Shown: positions 17,721-28,004, numbered from the stretch's first letter. The stretch: 64,000 bases of DNA from Hyphomicrobiales bacterium (GCA_900473175.1 UCKM01000020.1:1-64000); one strand, 5' to 3'. Made by a program: numbers and translations. The notes: generated by a model from the letters alone, not told the origin.

Positions 17721-18482
17721 ATGACAGTTCATTTTATCGGCGCAGGTCCAGGCGCGCCCGACCTTATCACGGTGCGCGGATTGAAATTGATCCAATCTTG
17801 TCCGGTCTGCCTCTATGCAGGTTCGCTCGTGCCGCCGGAAATGGTTGCGGAGGCTCCGGAAGGCGCGCGCGTAATCGACACGTCGTCGCTGACCCTCGAC
17901 GAGATCATGAGCGAGCTGGAACGAGCGCACGCTGAAGGCAAGGACGTTGCCCGTGTTCATTCGGGCGACCCGTCGATCTATGGCGCAGTGGCGGAACAGA
18001 TGCGCCGCCTTGATGCCCTCGGCATAGACTATGATGTAACGCCGGGTGTTCCGGCATTTGCGGCGGCTGCGGCGGCACTGAAGAAAGAACTGACCGTTCC
18101 CGAAGTCTGCCAGACGATAATCCTGACGCGCACCTCGATGAAATCCTCGGCCATGCCTGAAGGCGAGGATTTGGCGACGCTTGGAAAATCCGGAGCCACG
18201 CTCGTCATTCATCTGTCGATCCGCAATCTTGCGCGCATTGAGGATGAACTCACCCCGCTCTACGGCAGCGATTGTCCGGTGATCGTTGCCTACCGGGTCG
18301 GTTGGCCGGACGAACAGTTCATTCACGGCACGCTGGCCGATATTGGCGCCAAGGTGAAGGCTTCTAGCCTCAGCCGATCGGCAATGATCTTCGTCGGGCG
18401 CGGCCTGTCGGCCGATGCATTCCGCGATTCGGCGCTCTATCACAAGGACCACAGCCACAGTCTTCGCTCGCGTTCAGAGTGA
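17721..18482 (+). CDS. cobM: Precorrin-4 C11-methyltransferase
   Basis: SAM-dependent methyltransferase of 253 residues that methylates C-11 of precorrin-4. IGAGPGAPDLIT at the N-terminus and RVHSGDPSIYGA around residue 80 form the SAM-binding GxGxGD-type pocket of corrin methylases. CLYAGSLVPPEM is specific to CobM/CbiF. The start at 17721 follows cobE closely. Its stop lies inside the tail of the convergent cobK gene (9-base overlap). Confidence 0.94.
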   Translation: MTVHFIGAGPGAPDLITVRGLKLIQSCPVCLYAGSLVPPEMVAEAPEGARVIDTSSLTLDEIMSELERAHAEGKDVARVHSGDPSIYGAVAEQMRRLDALGIDYDVTPGVPAFAAAAAALKKELTVPEVCQTIILTRTSMKSSAMPEGEDLATLGKSGATLVIHLSIRNLARIEDELTPLYGSDCPVIVAYRVGWPDEQFIHGTLADIGAKVKASSLSRSAMIFVGRGLSADAFRDSALYHKDHSHSLRSRSE

Positions 18483-19226
18483 GCGAAGAGTCTCATCCAC
18501 GAATTGAACGACGCTGTCGATATCCGGCACGGTGTCCGTGCCGGGCCGGTGTGGCCGCTCTATCATGATGACGGGAAGGCCGAGATCGCGTGCGGCCCTG
18601 ACCTTCGCATAGGAAGCGGTGCCGCCTGAGTTGCGGCAGACGATATGCGTGAGGCGCCTCTTGGTGAGAAAGGCTGCTTCTTCCTCCATGCTGCCCGGTT
18701 TCGATAGCTCCAGTTCGTAGTCGGTCAGGGAAAGCGGCGTTTCCGGCGCATCGATCATTCTCACCACAAAATGCACGTCGCCCCGGCGCGAGAACGGTGC
18801 GATGTGCTGGCGGCCGAGCGCGAGCAGCACGCGTGCTTTTGCCGGAATCGCTGATACTGCCGCATCGAGCGAGGCGACGGTCGTCCATTTATCGCCGGGT
18901 TTAGCTACCCATGGCGGGCGTTCCAGGCGGACGAAAGAAATCCGGGTTGAGGTGGCTGCGGCGAAGGCGTTATCCGAGATCGTTGTCGCGAAAGGGTGGG
19001 TGGCATCGATAAGCAATGCTATGCCCTCGCGGGCGATGTAATCGGCAAGGCCCTGTGCACCGCCGAAGCCGCCGATACGAACCTCCCCCTCGACTTTGGC
19101 CGGATCTTTCGTCCGCCCGGCGAGCGAGGAAATGACCCGGCGACCTTCGGCCACGAGACGGGCCGCCAGCCTGGAAGCCTCTGCGGTGCCGCCGAGGACG
19201 AGTATCGGCCGATCAGACGCGGGCAA
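18474..19226 (-). CDS. cobK: Precorrin-6A reductase
   Basis: NADPH-dependent reduction of precorrin-6A to dihydro-precorrin-6. 250 residues, normal for CobK/CbiJ. ILVLGGTAEASRLA is the N-terminal nucleotide-binding motif, LIDATHPFATTIS the conserved substrate block, and CRNSGG near the C-terminus is typical. Its start overlaps the cbiD tail by 14 bases on the same strand, so reductase and methyltransferase are produced together. Confidence 0.93.
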   Translation of the reverse strand: MPASDRPILVLGGTAEASRLAARLVAEGRRVISSLAGRTKDPAKVEGEVRIGGFGGAQGLADYIAREGIALLIDATHPFATTISDNAFAAATSTRISFVRLERPPWVAKPGDKWTTVASLDAAVSAIPAKARVLLALGRQHIAPFSRRGDVHFVVRMIDAPETPLSLTDYELELSKPGSMEEEAAFLTKRRLTHIVCRNSGGTASYAKVRAARDLGLPVIMIERPHRPGTDTVPDIDSVVQFVDETLRSL

Positions 19227-20364
19227 GGATGGTTCCCTTGCGATCGGTTACAATCACATCCACCTCGACCGGCGCGCCCTTAAGGGTGGCGAGCGCGGTT
19301 TCCTTCGCCTTCATGGCAATGGGTCGCGCGAGGTCCATGCCCAGACCTTGAGTTAATTCAAGAACTTCCTGTGCGGTATTGGCATTCAGAATCCGGTCCC
19401 TCATGTCGGGGTTCAACCCGAGTTTCCCGGCTTCATCGGCGAGGAAGGCCATGCTGACCTGGCTGCGGGCCGAATGAAGGTCGAGCGCGCCCTGCGCCAG
19501 TTTCGTCAGCTTGGCGAAGCCACCGGCGATGGTGAGGCGGTCGATTGGGTGAACGCGCAGATATTTCAAAAGGCCGCCGGCAAAATCGCCCATGTCGAGG
19601 AGCGCAATTTCCGGGAGATTATAGATCGCCTGCGCTGCGTCTTCCGATGTCGAGCCGGTGGCAGCGAGAACATGGGTGAGGCCGGCCGCGCGCGACACGT
19701 CGATACCGCGATGAATCGAGTGGATCCAGGCTGCGCAGGAAAACGGATGAACGATACCGGTGGTGCCAAGGATCGAGATACCGCCGACGATACCGAGGCG
19801 GGGATTCCAGGTCTTTTTGGCGAGTTCCTCGCCCTCCGGCACGGAGATCGTAATCACCACGTCCGGGGGCAGATCATATTGTGCGCAAATCTCCTCGCAA
19901 ATCTCGGTCATCATCTGGCGCGGAACAGGATTGATCGCCGCTTCGCCCGGGGCGATGGGAAGGCCCGGAAGGGTGACGGTGCCCACGCCTTCGCCAGCGA
20001 CAAACTGGATGCCGCTCCCGGGCGGAGCGGGAAACACGGTGGAGATTATAGTGGCTCCATGCGTCACATCGGGATCGTCTCCGGCATCTTTGACAATGCC
20101 GGCCATGGCATAGCCTTCGCCGATCGATTCGATCGCGAGTTGAAAATGCGGGACTTCACCCTTGGGCAGAATGATCGCCACCGGATCGGGAAATTCGCCG
20201 GTGATAAGGCCGATAAGCGCCGCCTTGGTGGCCGCCGTGGCGCAGGCGCCCGTCGTCCAGCCCCGGCGCAAAGGTCGTTCACTCGTCTCGTCCGGTTTGC
20301 GCAGTCCTGCATCGGGTTCGTCACTCATGGGCGTCTTATAGACCAGCTTTGGCGTTGGTTGCAT
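19213..20364 (-). CDS. cbiD: Cobalt-precorrin-5B C1-methyltransferase (CbiD)
   Basis: CbiD-family protein of up to 383 residues. LRRGWTTGACATAATKAAL is the family signature and GTTGIVHPFSCAAWIHSIHRG a conserved middle block. CbiD performs C-1 methylation with ring-contraction fragment loss in the anaerobic route; here it sits among aerobic genes and probably replaces CobF, which is not seen in this window. Start at 20364 is taken for its GGA-containing leader; ATG at 20328 (MSDEPDAGL) is a reasonable alternative. Confidence 0.92.
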   Translation of the reverse strand: MQPTPKLVYKTPMSDEPDAGLRKPDETSERPLRRGWTTGACATAATKAALIGLITGEFPDPVAIILPKGEVPHFQLAIESIGEGYAMAGIVKDAGDDPDVTHGATIISTVFPAPPGSGIQFVAGEGVGTVTLPGLPIAPGEAAINPVPRQMMTEICEEICAQYDLPPDVVITISVPEGEELAKKTWNPRLGIVGGISILGTTGIVHPFSCAAWIHSIHRGIDVSRAAGLTHVLAATGSTSEDAAQAIYNLPEIALLDMGDFAGGLLKYLRVHPIDRLTIAGGFAKLTKLAQGALDLHSARSQVSMAFLADEAGKLGLNPDMRDRILNANTAQEVLELTQGLGMDLARPIAMKAKETALATLKGAPVEVDVIVTDRKGTILARV

Positions 20365-20432
20365 GATTTTTCCGATAAGTTCATGCTTGCGCCAGGAAAA
20401 ATTGTGCTATGCGCAAAAGATCGGAGTGGGCG

Positions 20433-21272
20433 ATGGGCGCAATGAAATCTAGGCTGCCGAAATTCGAAGCCGGGCATGTCTGGCTGGTCGGTGCGGGACC
20501 GGGCGATCCCGGCCTGCTGACGCTGCATGCGGTCAATGCGCTCGAGCAGGCGGACGTGATCGTCTATGACGCCTTGGTCAATGAGGATTGCCTGTCATAT
20601 GCGCAGCCGGCGGCGACGCTTGAATATGCGGGCAAGCGCGGCGGCAAGCCGTCACCGCAGCAGCGGGATATTTCGCTGCGGCTGGTTGAACTCGCGCATG
20701 CGGGCAGGCGCGTGCTCCGCCTGAAAGGCGGCGATCCCTTCGTCTTTGGTCGTGGTGGTGAGGAAGCGCTGACCCTCGTCGAACATGGCGTGCCCTTCCG
20801 CATCGTGCCCGGCATAACCGCCGGCATTGGCGGTCTGGCCTATGCGGGTATTCCGGTTACGCACCGCGAGACCAATCAGAGTGTCACATTTCTGACCGGG
20901 CATGACGCAACGGGGCTCGTGCCCGATTCGATGGACTGGACCAGCATCTCCAAGGGCTCGTCGGTCATCGTCATGTATATGGCCATGAAGCATATAGGAC
21001 TGATTGCCTCGCGCCTCATGGCAGCGGGACGCTCGAAGGATGAACCCATCGCCTTCGTCTGCAACGCGACCACCGGCGAACAGCGGGTGTTGGAGACGAC
21101 GCTCAAGGATGCCGAGGCCGACGTCGAGCGATCGGGTCTTCGCCCTCCCGCCATCGTGGTTGTCGGCGAGGTGGTGCGCCTTCGTGCGGCGCTCGATTGG
21201 CTCGGCGCGAGCAAGGGCCGTGTGCTCACCCAGGATCCGCTCGGCACCCGCCGGGAAAAGGACGCGGGATGA
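20433..21272 (+). CDS. cobA: Uroporphyrinogen-III C-methyltransferase
   Basis: Methylates uroporphyrinogen III at C-2 and C-7 to precorrin-2, the branch point to cobalamin. 279 residues. VWLVGAGPGDPGLLTL, GKRGGKPSPQQRDIS, LKGGDPFVFGRGGEEA and PGITAGIGGLAYAG are the standard SUMT motifs. ATG at 20433 has GGAG 7 bases upstream and gives the length of the characterised aerobic enzyme; 20409 and 20442 are other in-frame starts. No siroheme (CysG) fusion is present. It overlaps cobB by 4 bases. Confidence 0.94.
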   Translation: MGAMKSRLPKFEAGHVWLVGAGPGDPGLLTLHAVNALEQADVIVYDALVNEDCLSYAQPAATLEYAGKRGGKPSPQQRDISLRLVELAHAGRRVLRLKGGDPFVFGRGGEEALTLVEHGVPFRIVPGITAGIGGLAYAGIPVTHRETNQSVTFLTGHDATGLVPDSMDWTSISKGSSVIVMYMAMKHIGLIASRLMAAGRSKDEPIAFVCNATTGEQRVLETTLKDAEADVERSGLRPPAIVVVGEVVRLRAALDWLGASKGRVLTQDPLGTRREKDAG

Positions 21273-22567
21273 AAGGCTTGCTTATCGCCGCGCCAGCCTC
21301 TGGCAGCGGTAAAACCACGGTGACGCTCGGACTTCTGCGCGCATTGCGCGACCTCGGCGTCGCGATTGCCCCTGCCAAGGCCGGACCCGACTATATCGAT
21401 CCGGCCTATCATGCAGTGGCGAGCGGCAGCCCCTGCGTCAACCTCGATCCGTGGGCCATGCGGCCGGACCTGATCAGTGCGCTCGCCGCTCGCCATACGG
21501 AAGGCGGCAAATTGCTTGTCGTCGAGGGCATGATGGGCCTCTTCGACGGGGCAATGGACGGACGCGGTTCGGCGGCTGACCTTGCCACACACTTATCGCT
21601 GCCGGTTGTTCTCGTCCTCGACTGCGGCCGGCAGTCGCATTCCATCGCCGCGCTGGTCAGCGGCTTCAGGGATTTTCGGCGCAATGTGATGATTGCGGGC
21701 CTCATCCTCAACCGGGTCGGCAGCCCACGTCACGAAGCCATGTTGCGTTCGGCATTGGGGCCGGTCGGCATACCGATCCTCGGTTCTCTGCCGCGCGATC
21801 AACGCTTGCATCTGCCCGAGCGCCATCTTGGCCTGGTGCAGGCTGGCGAGCATGCCGATCTCGACGCTTTTATTGCCTATGCAGCTTCGGTCATCAACGA
21901 ACGTTTTGATCTCCAACATATCCAGCAGATTGCCAGCCGATACGGCTCGACTGAATCGATGGCCAATGTCGCGCGCATTCCGCCGCTCGGACAGAGAATA
22001 GCGGTTGCCCGCGACAACGCCTTTGCCTTTTCATATGCGCATCTGCTGGATGGTTGGCAGCGCCGGGGAGCTGAAATCCGCTTTTTCTCCCCGCTTGCCG
22101 ATGAAGCGCCCGGCGATGATAGCGATGCCATCGATCTTCCGGGCGGTTACCCTGAACTTCACGCGGGACGGCTTGCCGCGGCCTCGAATTTTGCCGCGGC
22201 CATGAGGCGGGCCGCGGCAAGGGGGACCACAATTTACGGCGAGTGCGGCGGCTACATGGTGTTGGGGGAAAGCATCGAAGATGCGGCGGGCGAAAAGCAC
22301 GGCATGCTTGGGCTACTGCCGGTTGAAACGAGTTTCGCCAGACGCAAGATGCATCTCGGCTATCGCCGGATCGAACCGCTTGCAGCATCGCCGTTCCAGG
22401 CGTCGTTGACGGCACACGAATTCCACTACGCCAGCATCGTACGGGAAGGGGATGCGGCGCGTCTCTTCCGCGTCAGCGACGCGCTGGGCCAAGATCTTGG
22501 CGAAGCGGGCTTGAGGGTCGGCTCGGTGAGCGGTTCCTACATGCACATAATTGATTTGGCGGGATGA
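21269..22567 (+). CDS. cobB: Hydrogenobyrinic acid a,c-diamide synthase
   Basis: Glutamine- and ATP-dependent amidation of carboxylates a and c. 432 residues: N-terminal P-loop APASGSGKTTVTLGLL near residue 9 and C-terminal amidotransferase domain with nucleophile Cys326 in YGECGGYMVLGE. The ATG is inside the cobA stop (ATGA) and the gene ends inside the cobC start, so cobA-B-C are translationally coupled. Confidence 0.95.
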   Translation: MKGLLIAAPASGSGKTTVTLGLLRALRDLGVAIAPAKAGPDYIDPAYHAVASGSPCVNLDPWAMRPDLISALAARHTEGGKLLVVEGMMGLFDGAMDGRGSAADLATHLSLPVVLVLDCGRQSHSIAALVSGFRDFRRNVMIAGLILNRVGSPRHEAMLRSALGPVGIPILGSLPRDQRLHLPERHLGLVQAGEHADLDAFIAYAASVINERFDLQHIQQIASRYGSTESMANVARIPPLGQRIAVARDNAFAFSYAHLLDGWQRRGAEIRFFSPLADEAPGDDSDAIDLPGGYPELHAGRLAAASNFAAAMRRAAARGTTIYGECGGYMVLGESIEDAAGEKHGMLGLLPVETSFARRKMHLGYRRIEPLAASPFQASLTAHEFHYASIVREGDAARLFRVSDALGQDLGEAGLRVGSVSGSYMHIIDLAG

Positions 22568-23577
22568 TGCAGATTGAACATGGAGGCGCGCTTGACCGTG
22601 CCATGGAGCGTTTCGGCGGAACGCGTGAAGACTGGATCGATCTTTCCACCGGCATCAATCCGGAAGTGTTTCCGCTGCCAGTGATTGCGCCAGAAACCTG
22701 GAATCGGTTGCCCGACGAGAGGCTGCTGGCATCGACTATCAGGGCGGCGCGGCGTTATTACAGGGCTGCGAGCGAGGCACAGCTCGTTGCCGCGCCGGGC
22801 ACGCAGGCCCTTATCCAGCTCTTGCCCGAACTTGCAACCAAAGGAGAGGTCGCGATCCTCGGCCCGACTTACCAGGAGCATCAATTGTCATTCCTTGACG
22901 CCGGCTGGATGGTTTCCGATTGCCGGAACGTCGAGGACATCCCGCAATCGGCAAAAGTTGCGGTCATCGTCAATCCGAATAATCCGGATGGGCGCGTCAT
23001 CGCCGCCGACGTTCTGCTGGATTTGGCGAAACGGATGGCGCGCAGAGGCGGATTTCTGATTGTCGATGAAGCCTTTGCGGATCCGCATCCCGAGACCAGC
23101 ATTGCCGGGCACGCAGGAACGGGCGGTTTGATTGTGCTCAAGTCCTTCGGCAAGTTCTTTGGTCTTGGCGGCTTGCGGCTCGGCTTCGCCTTGACAAATT
23201 CCGACCTTGCGCAGGTCATGAGGCGGCGCCTCGGCCCCTGGGCCGTATCAGGGCCGGCGCTCGCCATTGCATGCCATGCGTTTGTGGATGGACAAGAGCT
23301 TGCCGGCTACAACGAACGGCTAAGAAGGCGCCGTAAATTGCTTGCCGAAGTCCTCGGTGACACCGGTCTTGTCGAATTTGGCGGAACGATGCTGTTTTCA
23401 CTGGTGGAGTTCCGGCAGGCCCACCGCCTGCACGAGGCACTGTGCAAACACCACGTCCTCACAAGAAAATTCGCCTACGCGCCACAATGGTTGCGTTTTG
23501 GTCTGCCATTGGATGACAATGCGGCCTACAAGCTGCGGGAACGCCTGATTGCGGCTCTTGGCGCGACCGGCAGCTGA
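22564..23577 (+). CDS. cobC: CobC, PLP-dependent aminopropanol-arm enzyme
   Basis: Aminotransferase fold-type I protein of 337 residues, the threonine-phosphate decarboxylase-like enzyme supplying the (R)-1-amino-2-propanol linker. The PLP lysine is Lys197 in VLKSFGKFFGLGGLRLGF. VNPNNPDGR and LIVDEAFAD are further cofactor-binding blocks. It overlaps cobB by 4 bases and precedes cobD by 29, so the two enzymes that build and attach the linker are adjacent. Confidence 0.92.
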   Translation: MMQIEHGGALDRAMERFGGTREDWIDLSTGINPEVFPLPVIAPETWNRLPDERLLASTIRAARRYYRAASEAQLVAAPGTQALIQLLPELATKGEVAILGPTYQEHQLSFLDAGWMVSDCRNVEDIPQSAKVAVIVNPNNPDGRVIAADVLLDLAKRMARRGGFLIVDEAFADPHPETSIAGHAGTGGLIVLKSFGKFFGLGGLRLGFALTNSDLAQVMRRRLGPWAVSGPALAIACHAFVDGQELAGYNERLRRRRKLLAEVLGDTGLVEFGGTMLFSLVEFRQAHRLHEALCKHHVLTRKFAYAPQWLRFGLPLDDNAAYKLRERLIAALGATGS

Positions 23578-23606
23578 CATTCTGATTGGGCAGGATCGAA
23601 TCATTT

Positions 23607-24587
23607 ATGGAAATCAATCTTTTGATCTTGTTTCTTGCATTGCTCGCCGATCGGTATTTCGGCGATCCGGATTGGTTGTGGGAAAGGGTCCCGCATCCGA
23701 TCGTGCTTTTCGGAAATGCGATTGGTTTCGCCGACAATCGGTTCAATAACCTTTCCAACCCGGATGAGCAGCGGCGGCGCGACGGCTGTCTTGTCATGTT
23801 GGGTCTGCTGGCGCTGGCAGCCGTTGCCGGCTTGCTCATCCACCTCGCGCTCAAAACAATCTCACCGTTCGGCGAGTTGATCGAAGCCCTGATCGTCGCT
23901 GTCTTCCTGGCACAGAAGAGCCTTTCAGATCATGTGAGCCGCGTTGCAGTAGCGCTGCGCGAGGAAGGGATCGTCGGGGCCAGGCGTGCGGTATCGATGA
24001 TCGTCGGCCGCGATCCGGAAGTCCTTGACGATGCAGCGGTCAGCCGTGCGGCCATCGAAAGTCTTGCAGAAAATACCTCCGACGGGATCATAGCGCCCGC
24101 GTTCTGGTACGCGCTGCTGGGGCTGCCCGGGCTGCTTGCCTACAAGATGCTCAATACGGCCGATTCGATGATCGGCCATATGAATGATCGCCATCGCGAT
24201 TTCGGCCGGTTTGCCGCCAAGCTCGATGATGTGGCGAACTGGATACCGGCACGACTGACTGGCCTTCTGATCTCCGTGGCCGCATGGATCGTCCATGGCT
24301 ATGACGCGGCGCTGCGGTCGTTCAATGTCATGATGCGCGACGCGCGCCTGCATCGTTCACCCAATGCCGGCTGGCCGGAAGCAGCGATGGCCGGTGCCAT
24401 CGAAGTCGCGCTGGCGGGTCCGCGCGTCTATGGCGGGGAGATTGCCAATGAACCGATGCTCAACGGCGCAGGGCGTCGCGATGCCGGCGCCGAAAACATC
24501 GAAGATGCACTCGATATTTTTGGGGTGACGACGGCCACGTTCACCGGCGTTGTCTTCGTCCTTTTTCTTCTCGGTCTTTTGTTCTAA
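23607..24587 (+). CDS. cobD: Adenosylcobinamide-phosphate synthase (CbiB/CobD)
   Basis: Integral membrane enzyme of 326 residues joining adenosylcobyric acid to the aminopropanol arm. Hydrophobic segments at the start (LLILFLALLADRYFGDP) and end ([16 protein letters not shown]). ENTSDGIIAPAFWYALLGLPG and NTADSMIGHMNDRHRDFGRF are family signatures. ATG at 23607 is preferred over a TTG at 23586. The stop overlaps the tail of the convergent ABC ATPase gene by 4 bases. Confidence 0.93.
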   Translation: MEINLLILFLALLADRYFGDPDWLWERVPHPIVLFGNAIGFADNRFNNLSNPDEQRRRDGCLVMLGLLALAAVAGLLIHLALKTISPFGELIEALIVAVFLAQKSLSDHVSRVAVALREEGIVGARRAVSMIVGRDPEVLDDAAVSRAAIESLAENTSDGIIAPAFWYALLGLPGLLAYKMLNTADSMIGHMNDRHRDFGRFAAKLDDVANWIPARLTGLLISVAAWIVHGYDAALRSFNVMMRDARLHRSPNAGWPEAAMAGAIEVALAGPRVYGGEIANEPMLNGAGRRDAGAENIEDALDIFGVTTATFTGVVFVLFLLGLLF

Positions 24588-26206
24588 CCCTGCTCGCCAA
24601 TCCGCCGGGCCAGCGCCTTGTGCAGGTCCGGCGAGGCTTCAACGAGCGCGCGTCCGGCGTCCGATCGCGGATTGCGCAGGACTTCACCGGTCGGGCCGCG
24701 CTCGACGATCTTTCCGTCCGACATCACCATCACCGTATCCGTGATGGCGCGGGCGACCGCGAGGTCGTGCGTGATGAACAGATAGGCGATGCCGAGACGG
24801 CCGTTGAGGTCGGCGAAAAGATCGAGAATTTGCGCGCGGATCGAGACGTCCAGTGCCGATACCGGTTCGTCGGCGACGATGAGCTTTGGTTCGGTGATGA
24901 TGGCACGGGCAATGGCAAGGCGTTGGCGTTGCCCGCCGGAGAATTCGTGTGGATATTTGTCGCGATCCCTGGGTGAGATGCCGACCCGCTCGAGCGCCGT
25001 ATCGACACGACTGCGCTTTTCAGCCACTGAAAGAGGCGTATCCAGCAGATAGAGGGGCTCGGCCACAAGCCGCTCCGCCTTGTGGCGCGGATTGAACGAG
25101 CCATAAGGATCCTGAAACACCACCTGCATGTTACGGCGCACCGGCCGAAGCGCATCCTCGCTCAGATCGTCGATGCGTTGGCTCCAAAGAGCGATCTCAC
25201 CGCCGGTCGGCCTGTCGAGGGCAATGATCATGCGTGCAAGGGTGGACTTGCCGCAGCCAGAACGGCCGACGAGCGCCATGGATTGGCCGGACTGAAGGTC
25301 GAAACTGACATTGTCGACGGCCTTGTTGGTTTCGCGGCGCGAAAACAGACCGGTGCGATGGCCACGATAGATCCGCTCCACGTTGCGGACGGAAAGGAGT
25401 GTCCCATCCCCGTCCCAGCGGTGTGAACTTGATCGCTCGGGAACATGCATCGAGGCTTGCGCCAGCTTCCGTGTATAGGGATGAGCCTGTTCAGTAAGGA
25501 TTTGCGTGGTCTCGCCGTGATCCATGACCTCGCCGTGCCGCAGAACGGTGATCGAGTCGGCAATATCGGCGACGACCGCGAGATCATGGCTGATCAGGAG
25601 AAGCCCCATCTTTTCTTCGTAGACCAAGCTCTGCAAAAGGTCGAGGATTTGCGCCTGCAGCACGACATCGAGCGCAGTCGTCGGCTCATCGGCGATGAGC
25701 AGCTTCGGCTTTAATGCGCAAGCGATGGCAATGACGACGCGCTGGCGTTGTCCGCCGGACAATTCGTGCGGATAGCGGCCGAGCGGAAATTTTGCGGAAG
25801 GCAGGCCGACACGGTCGAGAATGGCGCGTGTGCGCTCCTCAGTGACCGCGCGGCTTGCGCCTGTGTGCAGCCTGATGCCTTCCGCGACCTGTTCGCCAAT
25901 CGTCTTCACGGGGTTGAGCGCGGTCATCGGCTCCTGGAACACCATGCCGATATCGTCGCCGCGCAGCTTGCACATGTCCGCTTCGCTGGCGCCCAGAATA
26001 TCTGTGCCGTTGAAATGTATCTGGCCCTCCGCGCGCGCATTTCCTGGCAGCAGCTTCATGACGCTGAGAGCGGTCATGGATTTGCCGGAACCGGACTCAC
26101 CGACCAGCGCATGAATCTCTCCGGGTTCAATGGCCAGATTGACACGTTCCAGCACGGAGAAAGCGCCGATCTTGAGGGACAAGCCCTTGATATCCAGCAA
26201 AGCCAT
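24584..26206 (-). CDS. Fused double ATPase of a peptide-type ABC transporter
   Basis: One 540-residue polypeptide carries two ABC ATPase domains, corresponding to DppD and DppF in tandem. First Walker [11 protein letters not shown] at about 36-45 with signature LSGGQRQRV; second Walker [10 protein letters not shown] in the middle of the protein with signature FSGGQRQRL. Each half ends in the oligopeptide-family tail. It serves the two permeases upstream on this strand; the permease stop and this start share a base. Fused versions are common in Rhizobiales. Substrate is uncertain. Confidence 0.93.
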   Translation of the reverse strand: MALLDIKGLSLKIGAFSVLERVNLAIEPGEIHALVGESGSGKSMTALSVMKLLPGNARAEGQIHFNGTDILGASEADMCKLRGDDIGMVFQEPMTALNPVKTIGEQVAEGIRLHTGASRAVTEERTRAILDRVGLPSAKFPLGRYPHELSGGQRQRVVIAIACALKPKLLIADEPTTALDVVLQAQILDLLQSLVYEEKMGLLLISHDLAVVADIADSITVLRHGEVMDHGETTQILTEQAHPYTRKLAQASMHVPERSSSHRWDGDGTLLSVRNVERIYRGHRTGLFSRRETNKAVDNVSFDLQSGQSMALVGRSGCGKSTLARMIIALDRPTGGEIALWSQRIDDLSEDALRPVRRNMQVVFQDPYGSFNPRHKAERLVAEPLYLLDTPLSVAEKRSRVDTALERVGISPRDRDKYPHEFSGGQRQRLAIARAIITEPKLIVADEPVSALDVSIRAQILDLFADLNGRLGIAYLFITHDLAVARAITDTVMVMSDGKIVERGPTGEVLRNPRSDAGRALVEASPDLHKALARRIGEQG

Positions 26207-27060
26207 CAGCGGTCCCGTCGCAATCGGGGATCAAGGACGTCGCGCAGGCCGTCACCAAGGAGGTTGAGGCCGAGCACGGTCACGACGATGGCGAGGCCGG
26301 GAAAGAGCGCCATGTGCGGTGCCAGGCTGATCATGGTCTGCGCTTCGAACAGCATGCGGCCCCAACTCGGCATTGGCGGCTGCGAGCCGAGCCCGACATA
26401 GGAAAGTCCGGCTTCGGCAAGGATACCGAGCGAGAACTGGATTGTTGCCTGTACGATGAGCAGGTTCGCCATATTGGGCAGGATGTGCTCGACCGTGATG
26501 CGCAGCGCGCCCTTGCCGGAGGCGCGCGCCGCCAGAATATATTCGCGTGGCCACAGGACGAGCGCGGCACCGCGCGCGACGCGGGCGAAAACCGGAATGT
26601 TGAAGATGCCGATGGCAATGATGGCGTTGACGGCGCCAGGGCCGAAAACGGCGGTGATCATGACGGCCGACAACAGCGCCGGAAAGGCGAAGACAAGATC
26701 GTTGAATCGCATCAGGATTTCGTCGATAAGTCCTCCGCGTGCGGCAGCCCAAAGACCGAGCGGCACGCCAACTGCGATGCCGATGACGACGGAAACCAGC
26801 GCAACAGCGATCGAATTGCGACTGCCGACCATGATCATCGAAAGAATGTCGCGGCCGTAGTGGTCGGTGCCGAGCCAATGTGCCTCCGATGGCGGCTTCA
26901 GCTTTCCGGCGATATCGAGCGTTCCGACCGCGTAGGGCGTCCAGACGAAGGACAGCACAGCAGTCAATGCAATCAGGCCCGTGATGATGAGGCCAATCAG
27001 AAACGATCTGTTGGAGAATGCCTTGGCCAAATTCTGTTGCCATTCAGCGGGCACGCTCAT
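26206..27060 (-). CDS. Peptide-type ABC transporter permease (DppC type)
   Basis: Second permease of the system, 284 residues with about six membrane segments. HWLGTDHYGRDILSMIMVGSR is the N-terminal DppC signature, and the EAA loop is in EYILAARASGKGALRI. Normal length. It overlaps the preceding permease gene by 4 bases. It would form the translocation pore together with the DppB-type partner. Confidence 0.92.
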   Translation of the reverse strand: MSVPAEWQQNLAKAFSNRSFLIGLIITGLIALTAVLSFVWTPYAVGTLDIAGKLKPPSEAHWLGTDHYGRDILSMIMVGSRNSIAVALVSVVIGIAVGVPLGLWAAARGGLIDEILMRFNDLVFAFPALLSAVMITAVFGPGAVNAIIAIGIFNIPVFARVARGAALVLWPREYILAARASGKGALRITVEHILPNMANLLIVQATIQFSLGILAEAGLSYVGLGSQPPMPSWGRMLFEAQTMISLAPHMALFPGLAIVVTVLGLNLLGDGLRDVLDPRLRRDR

Positions 27061-28004
27061 GTGCGGCCCCGCAGGCGTGGGTCCACGACGGCGTAGGATA
27101 GATCGACCAGCAGATTGATGAGTATCACCGTCGCGACAAGCAGCATGACGACACCCTCCACGACGATCAGATCACGCTGGGTGATCGCCTGGAATACGAG
27201 CCGGCCTAGGCCCGGCAGGTAGAAGACATTCTCGATGATGATCGTGCCGGCGAGCAGGAATGCGAACTGCAGGCCAAGAATGGTCAGGATCGGAATAAGC
27301 GCGTTGCGTAAGGCATGGCGGTAGAGGACGCTGCGCCGTGTCAGCCCCTTGGCGCGCGCCGTACGAATATAATCTTCGCCGAGCACATCAAGGAGCGCGG
27401 ACCGCGTGACGCGCGCCAGTATGGCGGCTTGCGGTAGCGCAAGAGCGATCGATGGCAGGATCAGCGATTTGAGCGCGGGCCACATGCCAGCACTCCACCC
27501 AGGGAAGCCGCCGGCAGGGACGAGCCGGAGCGTCACGGCGAAGATGTAGACGAGCAGCAGGGCGAACCAGAAGTTCGGGATGGCAACGCCGATTTGGGCG
27601 GCGCCCATGGTCGCGGTATCTGAAATCGTGCCGCGCCGCGAGGCGGAGAACAGGCCGACGGGAAGGGCAATGGTTGTCGAAAGCGCCAGTGAGATCAATG
27701 CAAGCGGCAGGGACACCGCGATCCGCTCGGTTATCAGATCGATGACCGGTACCGCATAGGTATAGGACCTGCCAAGGTTCCCGGTCAGGAGGCCGCCAAG
27801 CCAGTGGAAATAGCGGACGAGCAGCGGCTGGTTGAGGCCCATCTGCTCTTGCAAGGCCCGCACCGCATCTTCTGTGGCATTCATCCCCAGCATAAGGCGG
27901 GCGGGATCGCCTGGCACGACTTCGAGCACGGCGAAAACAACGATGGATGCGGCCAGCATCGTGGCGATGCCGATCAGGACGCGTTTTGAGGCGTAGCTCA
28001 GCAT
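27057..28004 (-). CDS. Peptide-type ABC transporter permease (DppB type)
   Basis: 315 residues. An N-terminal membrane segment is followed by PGDPARLMLG and the long periplasmic region typical of DppB; the EAA loop is in EDYIRTARAKGLTRRSVLYRH. It follows the binding-protein gene by 109 bases with nothing recognisable between, and overlaps the DppC-type gene by 4 bases. Confidence 0.92.
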   Translation of the reverse strand: MLSYASKRVLIGIATMLAASIVVFAVLEVVPGDPARLMLGMNATEDAVRALQEQMGLNQPLLVRYFHWLGGLLTGNLGRSYTYAVPVIDLITERIAVSLPLALISLALSTTIALPVGLFSASRRGTISDTATMGAAQIGVAIPNFWFALLLVYIFAVTLRLVPAGGFPGWSAGMWPALKSLILPSIALALPQAAILARVTRSALLDVLGEDYIRTARAKGLTRRSVLYRHALRNALIPILTILGLQFAFLLAGTIIIENVFYLPGLGRLVFQAITQRDLIVVEGVVMLLVATVILINLLVDLSYAVVDPRLRGRT

